Part shown: positions 34,379 through 43,127 of the stretch, in pieces
Layout: the number at the start of each line of letters is the position of its first letter
How positions within the stretch are numbered: the first letter of the stretch is position 1
From: Paenibacillus chitinolyticus NBRC 15660
GTDB taxonomy: Bacteria; Bacillota; Bacilli; Paenibacillales; NBRC-103111
Direction of reading: 5' to 3'
NCBI RefSeq assembly: GCF_000739915.1
Contig: NZ_BBJT01000003.1
Coordinates: 1-64,000 of the forward strand
DNA: 64,000 nt
Notes under the pieces: model-generated
Database searches by the model: none
Told to the model about the DNA's origin: nothing
What the model saw: only the letters and a program-made list of their open reading frames with translations
Made by a program: the position numbers and the translations under genes

Positions 34379-34584
34379 CAACTAACAGTTCTAATATGCT
34401 TGACAGGTATACCGCCAATTATCTCACGTTGCTTAGCCTCAAATGATGTATTGTCATTTACTAATAAGCGAATTTTTATATAACCATATTCATTTTCTTC
34501 TTCTACAATTTCACAAATTCGTCCCCTATGCCTTCTCCACCAATTCAGAGGTGAATCACAACTAATAATAACAGCCTTTTTCAT
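34378..34584 (-). CDS. 68-residue phage protein
   Basis: MKKAVIISCDSPLNWWRRHRG...; start at 34584 behind a weak AGG site. A longer frame reaches back into the upstream gene. It looks like a small beta-barrel (KOW or SH3-like spacing GRICEIVEEENEYGYIKIRLL), as in binding modules, but this is weak. Confidence 0.5.
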   Translation of the reverse strand: MKKAVIISCDSPLNWWRRHRGRICEIVEEENEYGYIKIRLLVNDNTSFEAKQREIIGGIPVKHIRTVS

Positions 34585-34594
34585 ATACCTGTTT

Positions 34595-35095
34595 TCATCC
34601 TGACTTTTTGAGATCTTCAAGGTATTTTTCTTGATACTCGATTTCAGTAATCAGATCGAAGTTACCTTGAGATCGTTTTTCTAAATTAAAGTCTGCTTTA
34701 TAGTAAATCTCCTTATCTAATGAAATATACCTTTCTAAGGACTCACCTCCCAAGGAGCATATACCGTGCTTAAACTCGACCAGTTTAATGTCTTCATAAT
34801 TTGATAATCCAAATCGATTTAGAATTTTTATGTATTCAGAATTATAATCTTTTGCTTTTTTATCGTTCTTTCTCAATCTACCTTCATTGGTGAATAGCTT
34901 TTTGTTTTCATCCTTAGACAGTTCTCTTACATCTAAGCATAGAATATTGGTCGATGGCCAAATGCTTTTTACTGACTCTCCAAGCAACTTATTCACTTCA
35001 TTAATCACTTTTTTCCATTCGCCTCTTTGGGTCATACTTTTTCTTGCATCTAAATAGAACTCGCTTCCCGATTTAGCCTTGTAACAAAAGCCCAC
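34595..35095 (-). CDS. 166-residue phage protein
   Basis: Starts with GTG behind AGAGG. A hydrophilic Lys/Glu-rich protein with an aromatic SGSEFYLDARKS segment near the N-terminus. No family recognised. Confidence 0.55.
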   Translation of the reverse strand: MGFCYKAKSGSEFYLDARKSMTQRGEWKKVINEVNKLLGESVKSIWPSTNILCLDVRELSKDENKKLFTNEGRLRKNDKKAKDYNSEYIKILNRFGLSNYEDIKLVEFKHGICSLGGESLERYISLDKEIYYKADFNLEKRSQGNFDLITEIEYQEKYLEDLKKSG

Positions 35096-35148
35096 ACAAT
35101 CAATCCTCTCGAAAATTCATTCATTTGCTGCATGATATTTAATGGTAA

Positions 35149-35412
35149 CTATAAAAACTTATAGCCACCAAGCAAATTCTTCTTGGCCATGACCGGTTTA
35201 CCATCAACAAACAATTCGGCAACTTTTACATCATCACTAAGCCATTGTTCATTCGGATTCTTTTCTGAGTTAGGCTGAGTGAACTCGCACATTAATCTTC
35301 CTCCGTACTCTTTAAGAATGAGGCATCGATCATCGTAAATTTTTGAAACAACTCCGTATTCCCAACCGCCTGGATGTTTGTAACTGATTTCCACCAACTG
35401 TCCCTTCTTCAT
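35149..35412 (-). CDS. 87-residue phage protein
   Basis: Start MKKGQLVEISYKHPGGWEYG at 35412, five bases after GGAGG; a longer frame overlaps the upstream lipoprotein gene. The beta-rich opening (GQLVEIS...WEYGVVSKIYDDR) suggests an SH3-like barrel. Function unknown. Confidence 0.55.
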   Translation of the reverse strand: MKKGQLVEISYKHPGGWEYGVVSKIYDDRCLILKEYGGRLMCEFTQPNSEKNPNEQWLSDDVKVAELFVDGKPVMAKKNLLGGYKFL

Positions 35413-35444
35413 ATCTCCCTCCAAAAAATCATTCGTATTATTAT

Positions 35445-35735
35445 TCATTGCTTTGATAGAATCGCATCATTTACAAAATCCTTTTCCTGAATCGCACTTC
35501 TGATTGTAACAGTTACATCGTAACTTTTACCTTTTTCTAAATTATATGACTGACTAGGATCAACAAAGTAGTTAATCTTATACCCTTCGATATCAATAAA
35601 TTGAAGGATGTCTCCTCTGCTAGTCTTAATTTGTTCAACATATTCTAAATCTTTGATTATTTTTACAGGTTTAGCCTTACATCCAGCGGCTAACAATAGT
35701 GCGCTCAACGCCAAAACTATAGTCCATTTAATCAT
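35445..35735 (-). CDS. Phage lipoprotein
   Basis: A 96-residue protein with an N-terminal signal peptide and LLAAGC lipobox at about residue 19, then an OB-like beta domain (YDVTVTIRSA). It should be attached to the outer face of the cell membrane. It may be a lysogeny-expressed surface protein such as a superinfection exclusion factor; that is inference. Confidence 0.75.
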   Translation of the reverse strand: MIKWTIVLALSALLLAAGCKAKPVKIIKDLEYVEQIKTSRGDILQFIDIEGYKINYFVDPSQSYNLEKGKSYDVTVTIRSAIQEKDFVNDAILSKQ

Positions 35736-35768
35736 TATCGTCCCCTATAATATAAGTATTTCCTTAGT

Positions 35769-35978
35769 TCAATGATTCAGCTTTTTAGAATTTCTTTCAT
35801 TTCGAACAATTCCATTATTAATGACATTGAGAAGAGACAATTTGTTCTTCTTTTGATTGTTTACAATTGAATTAATAAATGCGTCGATCATGCATTCGGC
35901 TTCATCTAAACTCACATTCTGAACCACAGAGATAGTCTTTGCTATATCCTTGAAAATCCGATTATTTTCAAAGTCCAA
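35769..35978 (-). CDS. 69-residue phage protein
   Basis: A helical protein (FKDIAKTISVVQNVSLDEAECMIDAF) without recognised family. Good spacing to the next gene. The helix pattern loosely recalls HU-like dimers, but key residues are missing. Confidence 0.5.
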   Translation of the reverse strand: MDFENNRIFKDIAKTISVVQNVSLDEAECMIDAFINSIVNNQKKNKLSLLNVINNGIVRNERNSKKLNH

Positions 35979-36010
35979 TTGGGCACCTCATGAAATGTAA
36001 TTTTTATCGT

Positions 36011-36430
36011 CTAGTCAATCGTGTTTCCATAACCAGTACACCATGTTTTACAATATCCTTCTTCAATGATTTCTCCTCCACGAATGAGCCAATACTTACT
36101 TTTAGAGTCCTGATCGCGGAAATCTTCAATTTCATATTGAAAATCAATTCTGCCTTCTGCGTTTGGGAAACGAGCAATTAAATACTTAATCCATTCCTCT
36201 GCGTCATCATCATAGTTTTTCAACTCTGTTCCTATAAACAAAAAGATTGAATTATTCGCTCCCAAATGAATATTGGTGTCCTCACTAATACAAGCTCGGC
36301 CTTCTGCAAAGTCGAGGTAATCTTTTCTGACCTCATTCAATTTATTTCTCAACGCTCTGTAGTTTTCTTTGTTGAAATCTCCAATACTATCTATGTTCAA
36401 CCAACCTCTGACCTGTGTGAACATTCCCAC
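36011..36430 (-). CDS. 139-residue phage protein
   Basis: Starts MGMFTQVRGWLNIDSIGDF. It has a C-terminal KYWLIRGGEIIEEGYCKTW segment. Similar hypothetical proteins are common in phages of bacilli. No function known. Confidence 0.6.
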   Translation of the reverse strand: MGMFTQVRGWLNIDSIGDFNKENYRALRNKLNEVRKDYLDFAEGRACISEDTNIHLGANNSIFLFIGTELKNYDDDAEEWIKYLIARFPNAEGRIDFQYEIEDFRDQDSKSKYWLIRGGEIIEEGYCKTWCTGYGNTID

Positions 36431-36459
36431 CGTTTCGCTCTCCTTATGAAATCCGTATT

Positions 36460-36564
36460 TTATTCTCCCTTAAATAAGTCGATTGCCTCTTCTTTGATTT
36501 CCTCAACACTCTTTTGTAAACCTCTTTCTTCTGCTGCACCAAGAACCTCATTTAATGACTTCAT
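36460..36564 (-). CDS. 34-residue phage peptide
   Basis: MKSLNEVLGAAEERGLQKSV..., a single charged helix. No ribosome binding site is visible, but its TAA stop falls inside an ATAAAA-type repeat, as with many real genes here, which supports it. Confidence 0.4.
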   Translation of the reverse strand: MKSLNEVLGAAEERGLQKSVEEIKEEAIDLFKGE

Positions 36565-36579
36565 GTGTATTCGTATAAT

Positions 36580-36816
36580 CTATGTATTATTTTGTTTATA
36601 ATACTTAGTCTTTATAAATGCCCATACACCGTGCATTCTTTCTCCATTGTCATCTATAATGTAGTGCTCGTCTTCACCACACGATATGCCAATTGGTTTA
36701 CCAACATATAGCTCGTATATTTTATCCTTGGTGATATTGCTAAGATCCTTGTCTACTGAGATATGAGTTGCCTCGTCAAAACTATTTACTCCAACCAATT
36801 GGCTTATCTCAATCAT
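36580..36816 (-). CDS. 78-residue phage protein
   Basis: MIEISQLVGVNSFDEATHISV... behind AGAAGGTG. The beta-rich KIYELYVGKPIGISCGEDEHYIIDDNGE pattern suggests a small barrel. No family recognised. Confidence 0.6.
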   Translation of the reverse strand: MIEISQLVGVNSFDEATHISVDKDLSNITKDKIYELYVGKPIGISCGEDEHYIIDDNGERMHGVWAFIKTKYYKQNNT

Positions 36817-36919
36817 AAAGCACCTTCTTTTTTATTATATTCTTTTACTTTGTAAGAATAGCACCAACCTCTTATTCAGTCAATCAATAATTTATTTTTC
36901 ATGTAATCACATCTATTTC

Positions 36920-36948
36920 TTGTAATTTCTGGAATATGAGGTTAATAT
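36920..36948 (+). promoter_or_regulatory. Sigma-A promoter of the secreted protein gene
   Basis: TTGTAA, 17 bases, TAATAT, about 60 bases before the start. Confidence 0.7.
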
Positions 36949-37011
36949 GTATAGGTCGACAGTAATTGCAGTTTGTACAAACGAGCACTTCATTATCTGG
37001 AGGTCAGTATT

Positions 37012-37821
37012 TTGAAAAAGCTTGCTTTGTCTTTAACAATTTGCAGTGTTGTTCTTAGTTCTATTGTACCTGTTGCCGCAGCTAGTTCAATTTCCGAAAC
37101 TACACTAAATGATTATCTTTCAAAGGCGCGCTACCCTAAGAATGTAATTAATATCTTAGACAAAGAGCAGAAGGAGACTATTTACAATAATAAGGCGGAA
37201 TTCGCTTTTGTTAAAAGTGGTTCTGAACTATTAACTGATGGTCAAGAAAAGTCTTTGATTACACCGCAAGAATTAGCCAATTTTTCTGCACAATTAGTTG
37301 GCAGCCAAATATCATCTCCTAGTGGTTATGCAAAAATTATTCTAGATTTTAACTTCGATTGGAACTACATGCCTGTCTTTACTTCAAAAGATAAATTCGG
37401 AATAGCCTGGTCTGATGATTTCACTGCGTTACCAGAAACCGCAAAGTATAATTACAAGGCTGTTAATAACGCATCAGGTTTGTATGCGGAACTGGGTAAC
37501 ACTTCCGACTACAGCGATTATAATATTAAAAAAGGCATTGGGTGGGAAATCAACCTAACTGCAGGCTTTACAAGAAACGGCACTTTTTATCCTGTCGGCA
37601 GGCACAAGGGATGGGGTCAGGTAATTATTCAACGTCCCAAAGATAAGCCTGGAACCCCAATGACAACCGCAGCAGTTGGAAACTATTTCCACAAAGAAAT
37701 CGCAGGTAATGGATCGCTCTCTTTCGGTCTTTTTGATGGCAAGCCTCAAATTTCGATCAGTCCATCAATCAGCTTTGATAAGTCTAATGATTATGCCGAT
37801 GTTGTAAACTGGACTCAATAA
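37012..37821 (+). CDS. Secreted phage-encoded protein (lysogenic-conversion candidate)
   Basis: A 269-residue protein. The start is the TTG at 37012, eight bases after GGAGG. The signal peptide MKKLALSLTICSVVLSS runs to an AAA-SS cleavage site near residue 25. The mature part is beta-rich with many Trp/Tyr/Gly and has no recognised catalytic motif. It has its own rightward promoter and no phage-cluster repeat, so it is probably expressed from the resident prophage and changes the host surface or surroundings. Confidence 0.75.
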   Translation: MKKLALSLTICSVVLSSIVPVAAASSISETTLNDYLSKARYPKNVINILDKEQKETIYNNKAEFAFVKSGSELLTDGQEKSLITPQELANFSAQLVGSQISSPSGYAKIILDFNFDWNYMPVFTSKDKFGIAWSDDFTALPETAKYNYKAVNNASGLYAELGNTSDYSDYNIKKGIGWEINLTAGFTRNGTFYPVGRHKGWGQVIIQRPKDKPGTPMTTAAVGNYFHKEIAGNGSLSFGLFDGKPQISISPSISFDKSNDYADVVNWTQ

Positions 37822-37831
37822 TTGTATTCTT

Positions 37832-37875
37832 ATTGTAGCAAAGGAATATATAGAACATTTTTCCTTTGCTACAAT
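37832..37875 (+). terminator. Long hairpin after the secreted protein gene
   Basis: Perfect 15-bp stem, ATTGTAGCAAAGGAA / TTCCTTTGCTACAAT, with a 14-base loop. The T run after it is weak, and the ribosome binding site of the next gene follows within 10 bases, so it may be a partial terminator or mRNA-end stabiliser. Confidence 0.7.
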
Positions 37876-37893
37876 ATTTAGGGGAGGTATTAT

Positions 37894-38052
37894 ATGCTAG
37901 GTGTATCAGTTGCATTTATGATATTTTTTTCGCTTTTTGCCATCCGTTCAGCAGTTTTGAAAGAAGGCCTCGGAAAGTTTATAGTCTACGCTCTTCTTGC
38001 AGCAATTCCAATATCTATCTTAGCAGAGATAATGCTCATAAATTATAAGTGA
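37894..38052 (+). CDS. 52-residue membrane peptide
   Basis: MLGVSVAFMIFFSLFAIRSA... with GGGGAGG seven bases upstream. Two membrane helices joined by a short basic loop (LKEGLGK). Co-transcribed with the secreted protein if the hairpin reads through. It could serve as an export or immunity partner, but nothing proves this. Confidence 0.65.
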   Translation: MLGVSVAFMIFFSLFAIRSAVLKEGLGKFIVYALLAAIPISILAEIMLINYK

Positions 38053-38063
38053 TCAATTAGAGG

Positions 38064-38091
38064 CTCTACTTTTGTAGAGTTTTATTTTTTT
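38064..38091 (+). terminator. Terminator of the rightward two-gene unit
   Basis: CTCTAC-TTTT-GTAGAG stem followed by TTTTATTTTTTT. Confidence 0.88.
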
Positions 38092-38096
38092 AAAAT

Positions 38097-38447
38097 TCAC
38101 TGCCATTTAATGCGCCGACTAAAACCAAGAGTTTCTTTGTAATATTTTCTCACGTATTTTTTTGCTCTCCACAGCGAAATAGGCGAGCTAAGAACCATCC
38201 CTTTGGACTCAAATTCGATGATGCTAGCAAAGAATTTGCAATTGTTTTGTCTATCCCAAAGACTTTTTCCGTCAGTCCAATTTTCGCGAGACCAAGTGTA
38301 TTTATTAAATTCTTTTATAAAATTATTGTAATTACCCCAACCGTATTGATTGGTGAAATCTCTTGTCATAATAATGTGGGTAAGCCAATCAACTGAAAGA
38401 ACAGCCGCAACAAATATAACAAAATTCGTAATTAAAAAGGTAATTAT
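38097..38447 (-). CDS. 116-residue membrane-anchored phage protein with apparent AUA start
   Basis: The frame from ATG 38369 is open 26 codons further upstream, and those codons encode a membrane helix (TFLITNFVIFVAAVLSVDWL). Upstream of it an AGAGGG site is six bases before ATA (38447) and nine before ATT (38444); no ATG, GTG or TTG is available there. The soluble part is basic and Trp-rich (NKYTWSRENWTDGKSLWD). Family unknown. Start assignment is inference. Confidence 0.5.
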   Translation of the reverse strand: MITFLITNFVIFVAAVLSVDWLTHIIMTRDFTNQYGWGNYNNFIKEFNKYTWSRENWTDGKSLWDRQNNCKFFASIIEFESKGMVLSSPISLWRAKKYVRKYYKETLGFSRRIKWQ

Positions 38448-38480
38448 ATTTTTCCCTCTTTTCTTGTATTTTCTTTAAAG

Positions 38481-38498
38481 ATAAAACCTACATTTTAT
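38481..38498. repeat. Palindrome copy 4
   Basis: Perfect. Before the membrane-anchored gene at 38097-38447. Confidence 0.8.
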
Positions 38499-38517
38499 TG
38501 GTTAGCTGCTTTCATAT

Positions 38518-38802
38518 TCAGCTTGATAACATCTTTAACTCGCGCTGACGCCGTTCAAATTGGGTCATGCAAGTTGATTCGATCTGCTCCCACTCACTAA
38601 AGTCTTTGTCATTGACCTCTATTACGATGTAATGAGGAACGACCAAGAATTCTTTCCCGCACTCGCTACAATGTGGTCTGTCGAATGCGTAGCATCCGTA
38701 CTTTTCGTCCAATGGTATGTCTTTAAGGTCAAAATCTGCATTCTCGATCAAGACAAACCCCTTACATTCTGGTTGGTTGCATTTATGCGCTTCAATAGCC
38801 AA
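38518..38802 (-). CDS. Zinc-ribbon phage protein
   Basis: A 94-residue protein with CNQPECKG near the N-terminus and HCSECG about 30 residues later, suggesting one zinc site. Probably nucleic-acid or protein binding. GGGAGGG precedes the start. Confidence 0.65.
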   Translation of the reverse strand: MAIEAHKCNQPECKGFVLIENADFDLKDIPLDEKYGCYAFDRPHCSECGKEFLVVPHYIVIEVNDKDFSEWEQIESTCMTQFERRQRELKMLSS

Positions 38803-38836
38803 TATAAACCCTCCCTTAGTTGATGTTACTCCATGG

Positions 38837-39031
38837 TCAATTGGTGTTTATTGATTTTGACCTCTTGGCCATTTCAAAGACATGTTGCATATGACGCAAA
38901 TCCTTTTCTGTAATGCTTATGTCCACCTCGTCGATTGGTTCATCTCGCAAATGTTTAGGGATTTTAATCAGTACAGATATTTCGCCTTTGCTATTCAAAC
39001 TTAAATCGAATAAAAAATTATCGATGTACAT
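38837..39031 (-). CDS. 64-residue phage protein
   Basis: MYIDNFLFDLSLNSKGEIS..., start at 39031 behind GGGAGGG. Small alpha-beta protein, family unknown. Confidence 0.55.
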   Translation of the reverse strand: MYIDNFLFDLSLNSKGEISVLIKIPKHLRDEPIDEVDISITEKDLRHMQHVFEMAKRSKSINTN

Positions 39032-39070
39032 ATGCCCATTCCCTCCCATGTATTTCTGTGTTACGAATGA

Positions 39071-39361
39071 TCAATCTACATTTCCGTTGATTTCATCCGC
39101 GAAGTAAGCAGATAAAGCCTTTGCTAGATTTGAAAGTCTAGCTGCAGAATCTGCCAAACTATAAGATGATTTTGCTAGGTCCCCCAATTCCTTTAGAGCG
39201 TGTTCTTGTTTTGAATCATCTTCAAAATTCCCCTTCGTTATATTCATCCAAAGGAACGATATGTCAAGCCTCGTTCTCTCCAAAAGCTCCTTTGCCTTTT
39301 CTTGCTCTTCTAGGATGTAAGCATACGCTTCTCGACTTGAATTAAAGGTTGTTCTGCTCAT
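39071..39361 (-). CDS. 96-residue coiled-coil phage protein
   Basis: MSRTTFNSSREAYAYILEEQ..., start at 39361 behind GGAGG. Mostly helical with heptads (AYILEEQEKAKELLERT, LADSAARLSNLAKAL). No family recognised; probably oligomeric. Confidence 0.6.
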   Translation of the reverse strand: MSRTTFNSSREAYAYILEEQEKAKELLERTRLDISFLWMNITKGNFEDDSKQEHALKELGDLAKSSYSLADSAARLSNLAKALSAYFADEINGNVD

Positions 39362-39390
39362 TTTATATAGACCTCCATGTATTTCGCTAT

Positions 39391-39759
39391 TCAGACATGA
39401 CCAGTGCACTTTTCGTACTTTTTTGCCCTATACTCCGAATCTCGCTTAATACCGGAGCTAAGTCCATGCCGTTTCCCTGTAACACCGCAACGCTCGCAGC
39501 GCATTTTATCGTAAATGTGCGCCCCTCTGATGATGGTAATTGTGTTTTGTTTCTCCCATAGGTGTTCGACTATGCTCTCTTCGGGCAACACTTCCACATC
39601 CACAAGCTCGCGGGGATTCTCGCCTGGCCTCAATTTGCTATTAAACCTGTCGATCATAGCCTGCGCCCATGCCTGCGGATCTCCTTCGTGAAAATCGTAT
39701 TTTTCCTTCCATGTTGACATCGAACCTACTTGTCGCACTTCAATCTCTATTCTTGGCAT
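39391..39759 (-). CDS. 122-residue phage protein with zinc-finger-like centre
   Basis: MPRIEIEVRQVGSMSTWKEK... with GGGAG upstream. Near residue 87 it has MRCERCGVTGKRHG, half of a possible zinc site, with a Cys near the end. The frame is fairly G+C-rich compared with its neighbours, which may mean recent acquisition. Function unknown. Confidence 0.6.
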   Translation of the reverse strand: MPRIEIEVRQVGSMSTWKEKYDFHEGDPQAWAQAMIDRFNSKLRPGENPRELVDVEVLPEESIVEHLWEKQNTITIIRGAHIYDKMRCERCGVTGKRHGLSSGIKRDSEYRAKKYEKCTGHV

Positions 39760-39806
39760 ATATAAACCCTCCCAAGTTCGTCAATATTCATCGGTGTTCA
39801 TAAAAA

Positions 39807-39992
39807 CTATCTTTCTTGTCGTATGTCAATTACCATAAACAACCCATTCTTCAATTCTAGTTTCAACGCAGTACTATAATGGTCATCAACTACAGATGTC
39901 GTTACATCTACAACCTTGGCACCTCTTACATCAGGCGTACCATGGTACAAATCCTGTCCAAGAAAATTAGAATATGTAATCAAGGTTTTCAT
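39807..39992 (-). CDS. 61-residue phage protein
   Basis: MKTLITYSNFLGQDLYHGTP..., start at 39992 behind AAGGA; a start at 40016 overlapping the upstream gene is the alternative. Small beta-rich protein, no family known. Confidence 0.55.
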   Translation of the reverse strand: MKTLITYSNFLGQDLYHGTPDVRGAKVVDVTTSVVDDHYSTALKLELKNGLFMVIDIRQER

Positions 39993-40012
39993 TTTCTCAT
40001 GTCCTTCCGTAT

Positions 40013-40426
40013 TCACTTTGTTGTATGGACTACTTCCTCAATATCTGGATGGTTGAAGAAGAAAAAGTATGGAGAAAAACTCTTGTCTTGACTTACAGTC
40101 CATTGAAAGCCCTTAGTAGAAACCGAAACATAATCCCATGCAATGAGTGATTTTGGACTGACGATCCGCCTGCCGATAATAATCCACTCCTGCTGTTCAT
40201 CGTTATCTGGAGCGACCTTCACAACACTTCCGATATTAAGTAAGCACTCTTCCATTTGATCCTCCGTTTTGTTATTTATTTTTTCGTGTTTATATTTACT
40301 GTTTGGATGTTCTAATTGCCATTGAGCGTAATATATCTCATCTTCTATTCGCTCTTGTTCAGATAAATAATTCATCAAATCGCTGACTCTCTCAAATTTA
40401 ATCCTGTATCCATACGATAAAATCAA
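40013..40426 (-). CDS. Phage protein with DUF4176-like barrel
   Basis: Up to 137 residues. The segment LLNIGSVVKVAPDNDEQQEW followed by IIIGRRI and AWDYVSV matches the look of DUF4176 (small beta-barrel proteins of unknown role). The annotated TTG start lies inside a perfect ATAAAA-N6-TTTTAT repeat without a ribosome binding site, so the true start may be further in, for instance at the Met near residue 18. Confidence 0.5.
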   Translation of the reverse strand: MILSYGYRIKFERVSDLMNYLSEQERIEDEIYYAQWQLEHPNSKYKHEKINNKTEDQMEECLLNIGSVVKVAPDNDEQQEWIIIGRRIVSPKSLIAWDYVSVSTKGFQWTVSQDKSFSPYFFFFNHPDIEEVVHTTK

Positions 40427-40434
40427 TATTTTAT
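40417..40434. repeat. Palindrome copy 5
   Basis: Perfect. Overlaps the annotated TTG start of the gene at 40013, which argues that the real start is further in. Confidence 0.75.
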
Positions 40435-40518
40435 ATGTATTTCTAAAAACATCTTCTTACATATTTATTGTATTCTTTTATTATTATAATGTCAATACAC
40501 ATATTTCCTTTTTCGCAT

Positions 40519-41592
40519 CTAACTAATCCTATAGTTATAATGATCCTTATAGAGATCCATAAATGACTGAAAACCTAAATCCGTTGGTGAGTGCTTTGCT
40601 TCAACCGTAAAGACACTTTTTCCATCCCACATCACAAAAATACTGCGACTCTTACCAAACTTCTGAGCTTGCAGTTTAATCTCTTCAGGTTTCTTATCCC
40701 GGTCAAAAGCCAATACAATTTTTATATCGATGCCAAGCGATTTAATCATTCTTGCTTGGTAATCGGTTACCTCGCTGCCACCAAGAGCTACACAATTCCT
40801 TACACCAAATTGTGTAGATAGCCAACAGGTTTTTTCGGCTTCATATATAATTATCTCTTTGCTCTCAATGATATACCATAAAGCCCGATGCCAGTTATAA
40901 AGCTCCCACATGTTATTGAAATTATGCAAATATAAATACTTAGGTATATCTTTTATTTTGTAGTCCGGGTCTGTCGTTCGTCCTTTAATCGATACTATCT
41001 CTCCGTAACTGTTGTGTATCGGAAATATAATTCTTTCCGACTTCAGATCGAAACCAACTTGAAACTCCTGCTGTATACCATACTCAATTCCTTCTTCAAT
41101 AAGCGCAGCATGTGGGAACATTACAAATCGATCTAGGGAGTCATCACTAAGTACTTTATTCTCTTTAACTTCCAGAATTGATTTACTTCTATTTTTCTTT
41201 ATATCCTTCAGCCATTTCAAGGGGTCATTAAAAACTACAACCTGTTCGCCAGTCAAATACTCATGGTAGCCTAATTGTTCGCAGATCCACCTTTTAGACT
41301 TTGGCAGGCATTTATGTATGTCTAAAGCCTCGATTTTATCAAATACAATGTATGAAATGAGATCAAATATATCACTACCGAGAAAAGTCCTGTTTCTGAT
41401 CTTACACGTCAAGGATTCGTTGAGATAGACCTGTAAACCGCGACTATTGTCAGACTCAAATTTGTCAGGCAACATTGATTCATACCGATTGCTCTTTTCT
41501 TTAATGTTTTCACAACCGGCTTTAGACAGTATTTCTTCAATACGATTTTCCGTGATAATTCGCTTCTTAATCAGCATTAAATCATTTATCAT
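40519..41592 (-). CDS. Phage DNA primase (Toprim domain)
   Basis: A 357-residue DnaG-type primase. The Toprim fold has its catalytic Glu in EIIIYEAEKTCWL and the DxD pair in VLAFDRDKKP. The N-terminal part resembles a zinc-binding domain (RNRTFLGSDIFDLISYI) but lacks the usual CHC2 cysteines. It lies 20 bases after the helicase gene and should make primers for the phage polymerase. Confidence 0.88.
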   Translation of the reverse strand: MINDLMLIKKRIITENRIEEILSKAGCENIKEKSNRYESMLPDKFESDNSRGLQVYLNESLTCKIRNRTFLGSDIFDLISYIVFDKIEALDIHKCLPKSKRWICEQLGYHEYLTGEQVVVFNDPLKWLKDIKKNRSKSILEVKENKVLSDDSLDRFVMFPHAALIEEGIEYGIQQEFQVGFDLKSERIIFPIHNSYGEIVSIKGRTTDPDYKIKDIPKYLYLHNFNNMWELYNWHRALWYIIESKEIIIYEAEKTCWLSTQFGVRNCVALGGSEVTDYQARMIKSLGIDIKIVLAFDRDKKPEEIKLQAQKFGKSRSIFVMWDGKSVFTVEAKHSPTDLGFQSFMDLYKDHYNYRIS

Positions 41593-41612
41593 TAAACTCC
41601 CCCGTGGGAATG

Positions 41613-43115
41613 CTACCTGCCGTTATTTGGAACTTTTACATATGCAACTTCGCGCCAAATATTAAAATCGTAATTAACTTCAAAAACAATCTGTTCATCT
41701 TCCGAGCCTTCACGATTTTTAGGGAGAAACAGAATTAAGTACTTCTTTTTAGGATCTAGTTTATATGGTATTGGAATCCATTCGCCACTAAAATCATCTT
41801 TTTTCCAATTGTAAGGATATAGTCTATTCTTATGACCATCCTCTTTATATTCGTCATCAAACATCAGTCTGCCAGCCATCACTACGGCCGCAACCTCAAC
41901 AATTTCCAATGATTTTCCAATACAGTCAAGATCGATAAATCGATACTCTCTACCGATTTTTAGCTGTACGGTGGCCAAGCAATGGCAATTATACGCCTCC
42001 TCTTTAATACAATCGTACAGATCCTGTGCCGAATTACTAAAGGCCAACCATCTTTCTATTTGCTGTGACAAATCTGGTTTAAATGTATCGAACAAAATAT
42101 GTTTGTAGCCGCGCGCGCGATAAAGCTCAATTCGACCGATTACGTCCTGCACTCTGTACTTCTTTAAATTGATGAAAAGAATATTCTCTTTTCTATGTTT
42201 TTCGATCCACTCTCTTGCTTCGTTAAGAATTGCCTCCCCTTCATCCGTAAACGTTCCTCTTTCAATTATATCTCTTGCGAGAGGTTTCTTTAATATCCTG
42301 GAGGCAACCGTTGCTAGAAGCCTTGATCTCCAACGCCTGATTCCTTCTTCGTTTGCGAATACAATAGCTTTCTCATCAGATTCATAAATGCCTAGTACGG
42401 CCTTTTCGGTGAGAATACTCGATTTGCCTACTCCCGATGGTAGGACCAAGTAATTGAGATTACCAAGCTTAAGCCCGTTTATCTTCTTATTTAACCGAGG
42501 TGAATCAAAGAATGGAATGCCTGACTGGATACCCTTTTTTAACTCCTCAATGGTTTCATTTAAATTATCGCCTAGATAATACTCGACAACTTCACCGGCG
42601 TTTATTTGTGCAAACGAGGATTTAAATTTAGTCTGATAGAAAGTCTGCAGTTGACTTAATGACATACTTGTTAACTTATGTATCAGTTCAAGATTCAAGA
42701 CATTGATAAAGCCCTCGTCTTGGAGTTTTCTCAGACTCTCATATTTTTGGATTTCTGCGAGATGATAATCTTCGTTACCTTTCTCCGGATTGCACTCTTC
42801 AACAAGTTCAGCTATGGTGCTGTATGCACCAAACTCATTGTATACTTCAAGCCAATCCGCCTTTCCTTTTTCTTTTGGCTTTGAAGAAAGAAACGAATAT
42901 ACAGAAGTGTCTTCAAAACTCCGTAAGCCACTCTCGAACATTTCTTTTCCAACATAATAATAAAAGTACCATATCGGCCTTGTAAATGTGGTTTTATCGA
43001 TCTTATGTATTTTATATTTCGAATACAGTGTCGGAGTTTTCCAAAGATAACCCACAAACAATGATTCGTGAACTTCCGAAGGCGCAATAAATTCTGTGAT
43101 ATGTTTTGTGCTCAA
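41613..43115 (-). CDS. Replicative DNA helicase, DnaB-like
   Basis: A 500-residue protein with a RecA-like C-terminal motor: Walker A LPSGVGKSSILTEKA, a following FANEEGIRRWRSR segment, and HILFDTFKPDLSQQ as Walker B region. The N-terminal 190 residues form the primase-interaction part. It unwinds the phage fork together with the adjacent primase. Confidence 0.88.
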   Translation of the reverse strand: MSTKHITEFIAPSEVHESLFVGYLWKTPTLYSKYKIHKIDKTTFTRPIWYFYYYVGKEMFESGLRSFEDTSVYSFLSSKPKEKGKADWLEVYNEFGAYSTIAELVEECNPEKGNEDYHLAEIQKYESLRKLQDEGFINVLNLELIHKLTSMSLSQLQTFYQTKFKSSFAQINAGEVVEYYLGDNLNETIEELKKGIQSGIPFFDSPRLNKKINGLKLGNLNYLVLPSGVGKSSILTEKAVLGIYESDEKAIVFANEEGIRRWRSRLLATVASRILKKPLARDIIERGTFTDEGEAILNEAREWIEKHRKENILFINLKKYRVQDVIGRIELYRARGYKHILFDTFKPDLSQQIERWLAFSNSAQDLYDCIKEEAYNCHCLATVQLKIGREYRFIDLDCIGKSLEIVEVAAVVMAGRLMFDDEYKEDGHKNRLYPYNWKKDDFSGEWIPIPYKLDPKKKYLILFLPKNREGSEDEQIVFEVNYDFNIWREVAYVKVPNNGR

Positions 43116-43127
43116 TAAATCGCTCCT

